A stretch of DNA of 64,000 nt from Flammeovirgaceae bacterium (GTDB taxonomy: Bacteria; Bacteroidota; Bacteroidia; Cytophagales; Cyclobacteriaceae), in contig JADJRT010000001.1 of the NCBI GenBank assembly GCA_016712035.1, positions 434,001-498,000 of the forward strand, given 5' to 3'. The translations under genes and the position numbers were made by a program. Within the stretch, counting starts at the first letter, position 1. The number at the start of each line of letters is the position of its first letter. The notes beneath the pieces were generated by a model. It had not been told where the DNA came from. It made no database searches and worked only from the letters and a program-made list of their open reading frames with translations. Of the stretch, positions 16,968 to 26,100 are shown piece by piece.

Positions 16968-17416
16968 ATGAAAAGAGAAGAAACAATCGACTACAATATT
17001 AAAGCTGCGTGGCACGGGATCTCTCGCATGTATAATCAACAGGCGCTTAAGTTTGATGGCACTATGTCGATTGGGTATGCCCTGTTAAATATTTCTTCGG
17101 ACGAGGGTATTGCCGCTATGAAAATTGGTCCGCTAATGGGGTTGGAGCCAAGAAGCCTTACCCGCTTGCTAAAATCGATGGAGGAAAAAGGTCTTATTAC
17201 CCGGGAAGTTGATAAAAATGATAAAAGATCAGTACGGGTTTTCCTAACCCGCGAGGGAAAAAGATGAAGGAGAAGTCGCGAGAAACCGTATTAAAATTTA
17301 ATGAAGTGGTACGAGAGGAAATTCCTGAGAGGAAACTAAATGTTTTTTTTGAAGTACTCCAGGAAATAAACAGAATGATAGAGAAAAATAATATTTACGA
17401 AAAGGCTTTACAATAG
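16968..17416 (+). CDS. MarR-family transcriptional regulator, one-base frameshift
   Basis: About 149 residues when rejoined. Start MKREETIDYNIKAAWHGISRMYNQQ; winged helix with MKIGPLMGLEPRSLTRLLKSMEEKGLI and the wing DKNDKRSVRVFLTREGK. As written, the frame stops at 17267 just after the wing. Adding one A to the A5 run at 17258-17262 continues through MKEKSRETVLKFNEVVREEI to a stop at 17416, giving the normal C-terminal dimerisation helix. It lies 75 bp ahead of the fadN-fadA-fadE genes, so it probably represses fatty-acid degradation in response to an acyl ligand (inference from context). Confidence 0.88.
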
Positions 17417-17420
17417 AAAT

Positions 17421-17491
17421 AGAATCGTTGCTCGTTGTTGGTTCTTCGCATTCGAAACCCATTAACGAACAGCCATTAACGAACAACCATT
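17421..17491. repeat. Degenerate TTCGTTGTTGG/CGAACAACC repeat before fadN
   Basis: The gap holds CATTAACGAACA twice (17460-17471 and 17474-17485) and an inverted partner TGGTTCTTCG (17439-17448) against CGAACAACCA (17480-17489), nine of ten bases pairing. Very similar words fill the gap before the next gene (19892-19967) and one at 36256-36326. Confidence 0.6.
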
Positions 17492-19891
17492 ATGAATAGA
17501 AACATTCGAAAAGTAGCTGTATTAGGCTCAGGTATCATGGGTTCACGCATTGCGTGCCACTTCGCTAACATTGGCGTGGAAGTTCTTCTTCTGGATATTG
17601 CACCGAGAGAACTATCTGAAGACGAAAAGAAGAAAGGATTATCCTTAGATCATCCGGCCGTAAAAAACCGAATCGTAAACAGTGCCTTTGAAGCAACACT
17701 AAAAGCAAATCCAGCATCACTATTCAGCAAGAAATTTGCGTCCCGCGTAACGCTCGGAAATTTTAGCGATGATATGCCCAAGATCGCAACCTACGACTGG
17801 ACAATTGAAGTGGTCGTTGAAAATCTTGATATTAAAAAGAAAGTATATGAAGAAGTTGAAAAGTATAGAACGCCTGGCACATTAATAACTTCAAACACTT
17901 CGGGCATTCCTATTCATCTGATGGCCGAAGGAAGAAGCGAAGATTTCCAAAAGCATTTTGCCGGAACGCATTTCTTTAATCCTCCAAGGTATCTAAAATT
18001 ATTAGAGATAATTCCGACAGCCAAAACAGATCCGACTGTAACAAAATTCTTAATGCACTATGGCGATCTTTTCTTAGGCAAGACAACTGTGCTTTGCAAA
18101 GACACACCTGCTTTCATTGGCAATCGGGTTGGAATTTTTGGTTTATTGAAAGTAATAGACTCCATGCAAAAATTTGATCTCAATGTGGATGAGATTGATA
18201 AATTAACCGGACCCGTAATAGGAAGACCCAAGTCGGCAACCTTTCGCACATCCGATGTAGTCGGATTGGATACACTCGTAAAAGTTTCTAATAATCTTTA
18301 TGCTGGCCTTGTTGATGACGAGGGTCGCGAAATGTTTAAACTACCCGAAGTAGTAACCAAACTGGAGCAAAACAAATGGTTGGGCGATAAAACAGGACAA
18401 GGGTTTTACAAGAAAACAAAAAACGCAAAGGGCGAAACGGAGATCTTAACACTTGATCTTAAAACCTTAGAGTATAAACCTAAGGCAAAAGCAAAGTTTG
18501 GCACACTCGAAACAACCAAGACAATTGATAATCTGAAAGATCGATTTAAGGTCTTGTTATCAGGAAAAGATAAAGCGGGCGATTTTTATCGCGATGCATT
18601 TTATGATTTGTTCCGATATGTAAGCAACCGCATTCCTGAAATCAGTGATGAATTGTTTAGAATAGATGATGCCGTAAGTGGCGGATTTGGTTGGGAGTTA
18701 GGCCCATTTGAAACCTGGGATGCCGTAGGAGTGGAAAAGACCATTCCGCTAATGGAATCAACAGGCTATAAACCTAATCAATGGGTGTATGATATGTTGG
18801 CTAGTGGTAACAAATCTTTTTATAAGGTTGAAGGTGGCCAGAAGAAGTATTATGACATTCCGAGTAAGACTTACAAAACAATTCCTGGCAGAGAAAGCTT
18901 TATTATTCTGGAAAGCAAAAGTGAAAATGTAGTTTGGAAAAACACCGACTCAAAAATTACTGACATTGGCGATGGTGTTATCGATTTCTCATGGAGTTCG
19001 AAAAGTTATACGCTAGGCAGCAGTGTTATTGAAGGATTAAATAAATCCATAGATCTCGCTGAAAAGGAATATAAAGGCTTAGTGATTGGACATCAAGGTG
19101 CAGATTTTTCTTTAGGCGCTAATCTTGGCTTAGTGTTTATGTACGCCATTGAGCAGGATTATGATGAAATTGATTTCATGATCAAGGCATTTCAAAATTC
19201 GGTCATGCGGATACGATATTCTTCTGTTCCGGTAGCCGTTGCTCCGCAAGGCAGAACGCTTGGGGGCGGATGTGAGATGACCATGCACGCAGATATCGCG
19301 CAAGCTGCAGCGGAAACTTATATAGGCTTAGTGGAGGTTGGTGTAGGACTGATCCCCGGTGGAGGTGGCACCAAAGAATTTACAAAACGAGTAAGCGATG
19401 CTATGCAAGAGGGCGATGTTGAGTTAAACGCACTGCAAAATGCTTTCATGACAATTGCGACAGCAAAAGTTGCAACTTCAGCAGAAGAAGCTCGCGATTT
19501 AGGAATCCTGAAAAAGTTAGATCGCGTGTCAATGAATAAAGACCGCCAGATTGCGGATGCAAAACAAGCCGTGCTTGATTTGGTTGATGCTGGATACACC
19601 AAACCACTTCAGGCAACAAATATTAAAGTACAAGGCCGCACCGGACAGGCACTTTTCCTTGCGGGATTGCAAGGTATGCAGATGGGTCGTTTCATTAGTG
19701 AGCACGATGCCAAGGTTGCAAAATGGATTGCCAACGTTATGTGTGGAGGAGACCTTACATCACCCCAAGAAGTGAGTGAGCAATATTTATTGGATCTCGA
19801 ACGCGAAGCTTTCTTATCCCTTACGGGCGAGAAGAAAACATTAGAACGAATTCAAGCAATTTTAACAGGAGGTAAACCTTTAAGAAATTAA
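17492..19891 (+). CDS. fadN: 3-hydroxyacyl-CoA dehydrogenase / enoyl-CoA hydratase, FadN type
   Basis: 799 residues. The N-terminal half is the NAD-dependent 3-hydroxyacyl-CoA dehydrogenase (Rossmann VAVLGSGIMGSRIACHFAN; THFFNPPRYLKLLEIIP; DTPAFIGNRVG), followed by its C-terminal domain. The enoyl-CoA hydratase/crotonase domain is at the C-terminus (SLGANLGLVF; RTLGGGCEMTMHADIA; IGLVEVGVGLIPGGGGTKE). This order, dehydrogenase before hydratase, is that of Bacillus FadN and opposite to E. coli FadB. It does the second and third steps of beta-oxidation and works with the thiolase and acyl-CoA dehydrogenase encoded next. Confidence 0.95.
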   Translation: MNRNIRKVAVLGSGIMGSRIACHFANIGVEVLLLDIAPRELSEDEKKKGLSLDHPAVKNRIVNSAFEATLKANPASLFSKKFASRVTLGNFSDDMPKIATYDWTIEVVVENLDIKKKVYEEVEKYRTPGTLITSNTSGIPIHLMAEGRSEDFQKHFAGTHFFNPPRYLKLLEIIPTAKTDPTVTKFLMHYGDLFLGKTTVLCKDTPAFIGNRVGIFGLLKVIDSMQKFDLNVDEIDKLTGPVIGRPKSATFRTSDVVGLDTLVKVSNNLYAGLVDDEGREMFKLPEVVTKLEQNKWLGDKTGQGFYKKTKNAKGETEILTLDLKTLEYKPKAKAKFGTLETTKTIDNLKDRFKVLLSGKDKAGDFYRDAFYDLFRYVSNRIPEISDELFRIDDAVSGGFGWELGPFETWDAVGVEKTIPLMESTGYKPNQWVYDMLASGNKSFYKVEGGQKKYYDIPSKTYKTIPGRESFIILESKSENVVWKNTDSKITDIGDGVIDFSWSSKSYTLGSSVIEGLNKSIDLAEKEYKGLVIGHQGADFSLGANLGLVFMYAIEQDYDEIDFMIKAFQNSVMRIRYSSVPVAVAPQGRTLGGGCEMTMHADIAQAAAETYIGLVEVGVGLIPGGGGTKEFTKRVSDAMQEGDVELNALQNAFMTIATAKVATSAEEARDLGILKKLDRVSMNKDRQIADAKQAVLDLVDAGYTKPLQATNIKVQGRTGQALFLAGLQGMQMGRFISEHDAKVAKWIANVMCGGDLTSPQEVSEQYLLDLEREAFLSLTGEKKTLERIQAILTGGKPLRN

Positions 19892-19967
19892 TAATAGTTG
19901 TTCGTTTGTGGTTGTTCGTTATTCGAAGAACCCACGAGCAACCAATAATAAATAACCAACAACGAAT
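19892..19967. repeat. Degenerate TTCGTTGTTGG-type inverted repeat between fadN and fadA
   Basis: GTTGTTCGTT occurs twice in the left half (19897-19906 and 19911-19920). The arm GGTTGTTCGTTATT (19910-19923) can pair with AATAACCAACAACG (19951-19964), 12 of 14 positions, with the right arm ending three bases before the thiolase ATG. It shares words with the repeats at 17421-17491 and 36256-36326. It could form an mRNA hairpin masking the thiolase start. Confidence 0.6.
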
Positions 19968-21143
19968 ATGGACGCATACATTGTAGCAGGTTTTAGAACC
20001 GGAGTAGGGAAAGCAAAAAAGGGGGGGTTTCGTTTTACCCGACCCGATGATCTTGCCGCAGAGGTGATCAAGCATTTGGTTAAATCCATTCCTGGATTAG
20101 AAAATAAAATGGTTGATGATCTTATTGTCGGCAATGCCGTGCCCGAGGCTGAGCAAGGTATGCAGATGGGGCGCATGATTTCATTGCTTGCCTTGGGATT
20201 GGATGTCCCCGGTATGATTGTAAATCGATATTGCGGCTCTGGTGTGGAAACCATTGCTATTGCCAGTCAGCGCATTCAAGCCGGACAAGCCGATGTGATT
20301 ATTGCTGGTGGTACCGAATCAATGTCGCTAGTCCCTACCATGGGAATTAAAACCGCATTGAATTATGAGATCGCTAAAAATCATCCCACCTATTACACAA
20401 GCATGGGACTTACAGCTGAGGAGGTTTCCAAGCAATATAAAATTACGCGCGAAGAGCAAGATCAGTTTTCGTATGAATCACACATGAAAGCGGCAGCAGC
20501 GTGGAAGGATGGAAAATTCAAAGATGAAGTTGTGCCCATCACGGTAAAAGAGGTGTATGTAGATGAGAACATGAAAAAGAAAACCCGTGAGTTTGTAGTG
20601 GCAACGGATGAAGGCATTCGTACCGATACAACGGTGGAAGGTCTCGCGAAACTACGACCTGTATTTGCTGCAGGCGGTACCGTTACAGCAGGAAACTCTT
20701 CTCAAACTTCTGATGGCGCTGCTTTTGTTGCCGTAATGAGTGAGCGTATGGTTAAGCAATTAAACCTAACACCTATTGCACGCATGGTTAGCTATGCAGC
20801 GGCCGGTGTCGATCCACGCATTATGGGTATTGGACCGGTAGCCGCAATCCCCAAGGCATTGAAGATTGCTGGACTAAAACTGGATGATATTGATTTGATT
20901 GAATTGAACGAAGCGTTCGCAGCCCAATCATTAGCCGTGGTGAAAGAACTTAACATCGATCGCAAAAAACTGAATGTTAATGGCGGAGCTATTGCAGTTG
21001 GTCATCCACTCGGCTCGTCAGGCGCAAGATTATCGGTGCAATTATTTAATGAATTGAGACGCCAAAAGAAAAAGTACGGAATGGTAACGGCCTGTGTCGG
21101 TGGCGGACAGGGCGTAGCAGGGATATATGAACTTTTAAACTAG
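19968..21143 (+). CDS. fadA: Acetyl-CoA C-acyltransferase (thiolase)
   Basis: 391 residues, normal for thiolase. The nucleophilic Cys is in VNRYCGSGVETIAIA; the catalytic His is in NGGAIAVGHPLGSSGARL; the second Cys is in TACVGGGQGVAG near the C-terminus. NEAFAAQS is the NEAFA motif. The enzyme splits 3-ketoacyl-CoA into acetyl-CoA and a shortened acyl-CoA, the last step of beta-oxidation. Placed between fadN and fadE in one direction. Confidence 0.96.
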   Translation: MDAYIVAGFRTGVGKAKKGGFRFTRPDDLAAEVIKHLVKSIPGLENKMVDDLIVGNAVPEAEQGMQMGRMISLLALGLDVPGMIVNRYCGSGVETIAIASQRIQAGQADVIIAGGTESMSLVPTMGIKTALNYEIAKNHPTYYTSMGLTAEEVSKQYKITREEQDQFSYESHMKAAAAWKDGKFKDEVVPITVKEVYVDENMKKKTREFVVATDEGIRTDTTVEGLAKLRPVFAAGGTVTAGNSSQTSDGAAFVAVMSERMVKQLNLTPIARMVSYAAAGVDPRIMGIGPVAAIPKALKIAGLKLDDIDLIELNEAFAAQSLAVVKELNIDRKKLNVNGGAIAVGHPLGSSGARLSVQLFNELRRQKKKYGMVTACVGGGQGVAGIYELLN

Positions 21144-21155
21144 TAAAGAGTCCTG

Positions 21156-21233
21156 AGTCTTTAGTCCTTAGACGTCAGCGACTGGCAGTACAGAGAATAA
21201 ATACTAAGGACTCAAGACTATTTACTAAAGACT
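21156..21233. repeat. GTCTTTAGTCC-type interspersed inverted repeat before fadE
   Basis: AGTCTTTAGTCCTTAG (21156-21171) pairs with CTAAGGACTCAAGACT (21204-21219), 15 of 16 bases, leaving a 32-base loop. ACTAAAGACT (21224-21233) is a second perfect partner for the first ten bases of the left arm, and GAGTCCTGAGTC sits just upstream (21149-21159). The words GTC, CTTTAG and CCTTAG are reiterated in both orientations, filling almost the whole 97-bp gap. Confidence 0.65.
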
Positions 21234-21240
21234 AAAAAAG

Positions 21241-23193
21241 ATGAGCACAGTAACAGAAACAAAAAAAGCAATCAAAGGCGGAGAATTCCTGATTCGTGAA
21301 ACAGAAGCTCAGGAGATATTTATTCCGGAAGATTTTAATGAAGAGCAAAAAATGGTTGCTCAAACTTGTAAAGATTTTTTGAAACAAGAGATCCAACCAA
21401 TTCTTGATCAGATAGACTCGATGAAAGATTTAACGCTTATGCCAAAATTAATGGACAAAGCGGGTGAGTTAGGTTTGCTCGGGACTTCGGTACCTCAGGA
21501 TCTTGGGGGTTGTGGCATGGACTTCAACACAACGATGCTTGTGGCTGAGGTGATGGGGGCAGGACATTCTTTTGCAGTAGCGATCTCAGCACACACCGGA
21601 ATTGGGACGCTTCCGATATTGTATTATGGAAATGAAGTTCAGAAGAAAAAATATATTCCCAAGCTTGCTTCAGGTGAGTATAAGGCCGCTTATTGTTTAA
21701 CGGAACCCGACTCTGGTTCGGATGCTAACTCAGGAAAGACCAAAGCGAAACTTACAGCTGACGGAAAACATTATGTAATCAACGGCCAGAAGATGTGGAT
21801 CACCAATGGTGGTTTTGCGGATGTATATATAGTGTTTGCCAAAATAGATGATGATAAAAATTTAAGTGCATTCATTGTAGAGAAAGCTTTTGGTGGTATC
21901 ACCATGAATGAGGAAGAAAAGAAGATGGGAATCAAAGGTTCTTCTACCCGTCAAATCTTTTTCAATGACTGTAAGGTGCCGGTTGAAAATATGCTGAGCG
22001 AGCGCGAGAATGGATTTAAGATCGCGGTCAATATTTTAAACATTGGTCGTATAAAACTGGGTGTAGCCGCGGTGGGCGGAAGCAAGATGGCCATTTCACT
22101 GGCTACCAAATATGCTACAGAGCGCAAACAATTTGGGGTGGCGATTTCAACTTTTGGAGCTATTCAGCATAAGATTGCCGAAGTTGTTACCAGAGTCTTT
22201 GCTTCCGAATCGGCACACTACCGTGCTGGCCAAAATATTGATGATGCGTACAATGCTTTTGTTGCTGACGGTATGGATTCTGCAAAGGCCCGGTTAAAAT
22301 CTTTGGAAGAATTTGCTATTGAGTGCGCGATCTTAAAAGTACATGGCTCAGAAGTGTTAGATTTTACTGTTGATGAGGGTGTTCAGATTTATGGCGGTAT
22401 GGGCTTTTCTGCCGAAGGTCCAATGGATCGTGCGTATCGTGATGCACGAATAAACCGAATCTTTGAAGGCACGAATGAAATCAATCGTCTGCTAACCATT
22501 GACATGTTATTGAAGCGAGCCATGAAGGGTCATCTTGATTTAATAAATCCGGCTATGGCTGTTCAAAAAGAATTGATGTCTATACCAGATTTTGGAGCAG
22601 CGGATGACACAGCACTATTCGCAAAGGAAAAGAAAGCCTTGCGTAATCTCAAGAAAGCAGGCTTGATGGTATCGGGAGCGGCTATACAAAAGTTTATGGC
22701 TAAACTTTCTGAGGAGCAGGAGATTTTAATGAACCTTGCCGATATGTTAATTGAAGGGTATGTAGCCGAATCGGTTATTCTTCGGGTAGAAAAACTGATT
22801 AGCCTGCGTGGTGAGAAAGCCTGTGAGCTTGAAAAGGAAATGGCAATCATTTATTTACATCGTGCCATAGAGATAGCAGCAGCAGCAGGTAAAAATGCGA
22901 TTAACTCTTTTGCCGAAGGCGATGAGCAACGATTGATGTTAATGGGCCTGAAGCGTTTCACCAAAGTGGAGCCATACAACTTAAAAGCAGCAAGGCGCAA
23001 GGTTGCCAAGCATGTGATTGAAAAAGGAGAGTATCCTTTTTTAGCCTTGAAATGGAAAATAAAACCAATAGTAAAACCCGGGCTTCCTGGTTTTTTATTA
23101 TCCATTCCTATAAAACATTATCGGAATGATTTTAAATGCAGTAATTTTCTATTTGAAATTCTCCCAACTTTGCCCTCAAATCCCACCTCATGA
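21241..23193 (+). CDS. fadE: Acyl-CoA dehydrogenase
   Basis: First step of beta-oxidation: FAD-dependent acyl-CoA to enoyl-CoA. The N-terminal domain is helical, the middle domain has AYCLTEPDSGSDANSGKTKA and the FAD-binding MWITNGGFAD, and the C-terminal domain has KQFGVAISTFGAIQHK, GGMGFSAEG and FEGTNEINRLL, followed by the extra helical region of long FadE-like proteins. As written it has 650 residues, but the last 50 (after GEYPF) look non-native: they run through a terminator hairpin at 23073-23096. Removing one T from the T6 run at 23037-23042 gives YPF and a stop at 23044, matching how relatives end. True length is probably about 600. Confidence 0.93.
   Translation: MSTVTETKKAIKGGEFLIRETEAQEIFIPEDFNEEQKMVAQTCKDFLKQEIQPILDQIDSMKDLTLMPKLMDKAGELGLLGTSVPQDLGGCGMDFNTTMLVAEVMGAGHSFAVAISAHTGIGTLPILYYGNEVQKKKYIPKLASGEYKAAYCLTEPDSGSDANSGKTKAKLTADGKHYVINGQKMWITNGGFADVYIVFAKIDDDKNLSAFIVEKAFGGITMNEEEKKMGIKGSSTRQIFFNDCKVPVENMLSERENGFKIAVNILNIGRIKLGVAAVGGSKMAISLATKYATERKQFGVAISTFGAIQHKIAEVVTRVFASESAHYRAGQNIDDAYNAFVADGMDSAKARLKSLEEFAIECAILKVHGSEVLDFTVDEGVQIYGGMGFSAEGPMDRAYRDARINRIFEGTNEINRLLTIDMLLKRAMKGHLDLINPAMAVQKELMSIPDFGAADDTALFAKEKKALRNLKKAGLMVSGAAIQKFMAKLSEEQEILMNLADMLIEGYVAESVILRVEKLISLRGEKACELEKEMAIIYLHRAIEIAAAAGKNAINSFAEGDEQRLMLMGLKRFTKVEPYNLKAARRKVAKHVIEKGEYPFLALKWKIKPIVKPGLPGFLLSIPIKHYRNDFKCSNFLFEILPTLPSNPTS
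23073..23096 (+). terminator. Intrinsic terminator of the fad operon
   Basis: AAAACCCGG (23073-23081), loop GCTT, CCTGGTTTT (23086-23094): nine-pair stem with one C-T mismatch, followed by more T to 23096. It lies about 30 bp past the inferred true stop of fadE and inside the apparent ORF extension, supporting the view that the extension is an indel artefact. Confidence 0.75.
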
Positions 23194-26100
23194 AAAAACT
23201 TATCTGTTGTATTATAATTCTTACTGGTCTGATCTATTCTTCGTGCGATAATAAAGGGGAATCAAGACTATCAGACGAGCCTCGCAGGATAGAAATTCTT
23301 TTCTTAGGTCATTCAAGCAAACATCATAACTCAGCGCAATACCTACCTATATTGGCAGCAGCACTTGGCAAAGAAGGAATCAACTTTACCTACACCGATG
23401 ACCCTGCCGATTTAAATCCGCAAAAACTAGCTTGGTATGATGGGCTAATGATTTATGCTAATCACGATTCTATCACACAATCGCAGGAAGATGCGTTGTT
23501 AAATTTCGTTAAAGGCGGAAGAGGATTTATTCCACTTCATTGTGCAAGCTGGTGTTTTCGCAATTCAGAAAAATATGTTGATTTAGTGGGAGGTCAGTTT
23601 TTAAAACATGATACCGCAACATTTACAGCAACTATTATCAATAAAGAACATCCGGTTATGCAAGGCGTAGAAGAATTTGCCGCATGGGATGAAACGTATG
23701 TTCATGACAAATTAAGTTCAGACAGAATGGTGTTGATGGATCGCGTTGAAGGCGACCATCACGAACCCTGGACATGGGTAAAAGAACACGGAAAAGGAAG
23801 AGTGTTTTATACAGCCTCCGGTCATGATGAACGCGTGTGGGATAATCCCGGGTTTCAGAAATTAGTAAAGCAAGGTATCGTGTGGGCTGTGGGAAATAAA
23901 GTAAAATCGCAATGGGAAGAATTTAGAAAAGGAATGCCAACACTTGTTTATAAAGATGTGCCAAATATTCCGAACTATGAAAAGAGAAATCCTGCACCAC
24001 AATATCAGGAGCCACTCGCGGCCGAAGAAGAAAAAAAATTAATTCAGGTGCCAGCCGGATTTCGCGCAGAACTCTTTGCGTCTGAACCTGACATTATAAA
24101 TCCCATTGCCATGGATTGGGATGATCAGGGACGGTTGTGGGTTATTGAGACGGTTGATTACCCAAATTCGGTGCGCGATGAAAATGGCGTGGGTGATGAT
24201 CGAATAAAAATCTGTGAAGACACCGATGGAGATGGCAACGCAGATAAGTTTACTGTTTTTGCTGACAAGCTTAATATTCCCACAAGCTTAACATTTGCAC
24301 GTGGGGGTATAATTGTATCCCAAGCCCCCCACTTTTTATTTTTAAAAGATACCGATGGTGACGATCGTGCCGATGTGCGCGAAATTTTAATCGATGGCTG
24401 GGGCACGTTCGATACGCATGCCGGCCCTTCCAATTTAAAATATGGAATTGATAATCAAATCTGGGGCTCAGTAGGCTACTCAGGATTTAAGGGAAAGATT
24501 GCCGGTGATAGTCTTGAGTTTGAACAGGGCTTCTATCACTTTGCTCCTGATGCTTCAAGCTTTCAGTTTTTAACTAACACGAGTAATAATACGTGGGGCT
24601 TAGGGCTTACTGAAAATAACGATGTGTTCGGATCAACCGCCAATAATACGCACAGTGTTTTTATGGGCATTCCAAATCAGGCAGCGCAAGAGGTAGAAGG
24701 CATTTCTATCGGAAGTAAAAAAATTGATGGTCATTATGCCATGCATCCCATTACACCCAAGGTACGACAAGTAGATGTGTTCGGTGGTTTTACCGCGGCA
24801 GCCGGGCATAACTTTTATACAGCACGAACCTATCCGAAAGAATATTGGAATAATATTGCTTTTGTTTGTGAGCCTACTGGTCATTTGGTACATATCGCTA
24901 AAATTGAAAGAGATGGTTCCGGGTTTATTGAAAAAGATGGCTGGAATCTTTTCGCTGGCGCGGATGAATGGACTTCGCCCGTAGAGGCAAAGGTTGGACC
25001 CGATGGAAATGTATGGGTTTTAGATTGGTACAATTTCATTATTCAACATAACCCAACACCAACCCCCGATCGTGGTGGCTATCAGGCAGAAAATGGTTCG
25101 GGCAATGCGTATGAAAATCCATTGCGCGATAAATCGCACGGTCGGGTTTGGCGCATCGTTCATCAGGATTCAAAACCATACAAGTCTATAAAATTAGATA
25201 AAGGTAATAGTAAAGAACTTGTTGCCATATTGAGTAATGACAATATGTTTTGGCGGATAGCCGCACAACGGATGCTTGTTGAAAATAAAAAAGATGCGGC
25301 CTTACCTTTCTTATATGAATTAGTAAAAAGGAAATCGGCAAATCCGTATGCTCCCATCCACGCACTCTGGACAATGGATGGGTTGGGAGCTGTGAAAACC
25401 GGTAGCGAAACTTTTCAAGTAGTTGTTGATGCGTTGAAACATTCATCGCCTGCAGTTCGCAAAGCGGCTTTACAAATTCTTTCGCAAGGTGGATTAACGG
25501 AGCAAATCATTATTGAGTCCAATACATTAAATGATCCCGATCCAAATACAAGATTGGCAGCATTCATTGCACTTACCTCTTTGCCTGCATCCGAAAATAT
25601 TGGAGCCTTGCTATTGCCGATTTCAAAGGATCCCACAATTAAAAATGATCTTTGGTTACAGAAAGCAGTTTATGCGGCAGCTGCAAAACATCAAAGTGGT
25701 TTCATGAGTGCTTTTCTTAAAGAAAATCCAACCTACAAAACACCATTGGATCCGGCCTTACTAAAAAGAGAACAAATTGATTTAGATGATGCAGCCTGGA
25801 AACAAATGCCACTCCCAAAAGCAATTGAAACGAACGGAGTTGAAATGGATGGCATTATCTGGTTTAGAAAAACGATTGACATTCCGGAAAATTTGGCTGG
25901 AAAAAAAGCAATGTTATCGCTTGGGCCAATTGACGATACTGACATTGCTTGGGTAAATGGCGTTAAGGTTGGTTCTACGGATAAAGATTGGGACGCGTTT
26001 AGACTGTATGCCATCCCTGCAGGCGTGCTTAAAGCTGGAAAAAATTCCATTGCGGTAAAAGTTGAAGACGGTGGCGGTCGTGGCGGCATGTATGGAAGAG

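Noticed and set aside
17421..17491. Reading the fad-operon repeats as simple tandem repeats or CRISPR
   Set aside because: Units are short, degenerate and in both orientations, with no fixed repeat-spacer period.
19821..20254. Minus-strand ORFs over the fadN-fadA junction
   Set aside because: Shadow of the thiolase gene and the intergenic repeat.
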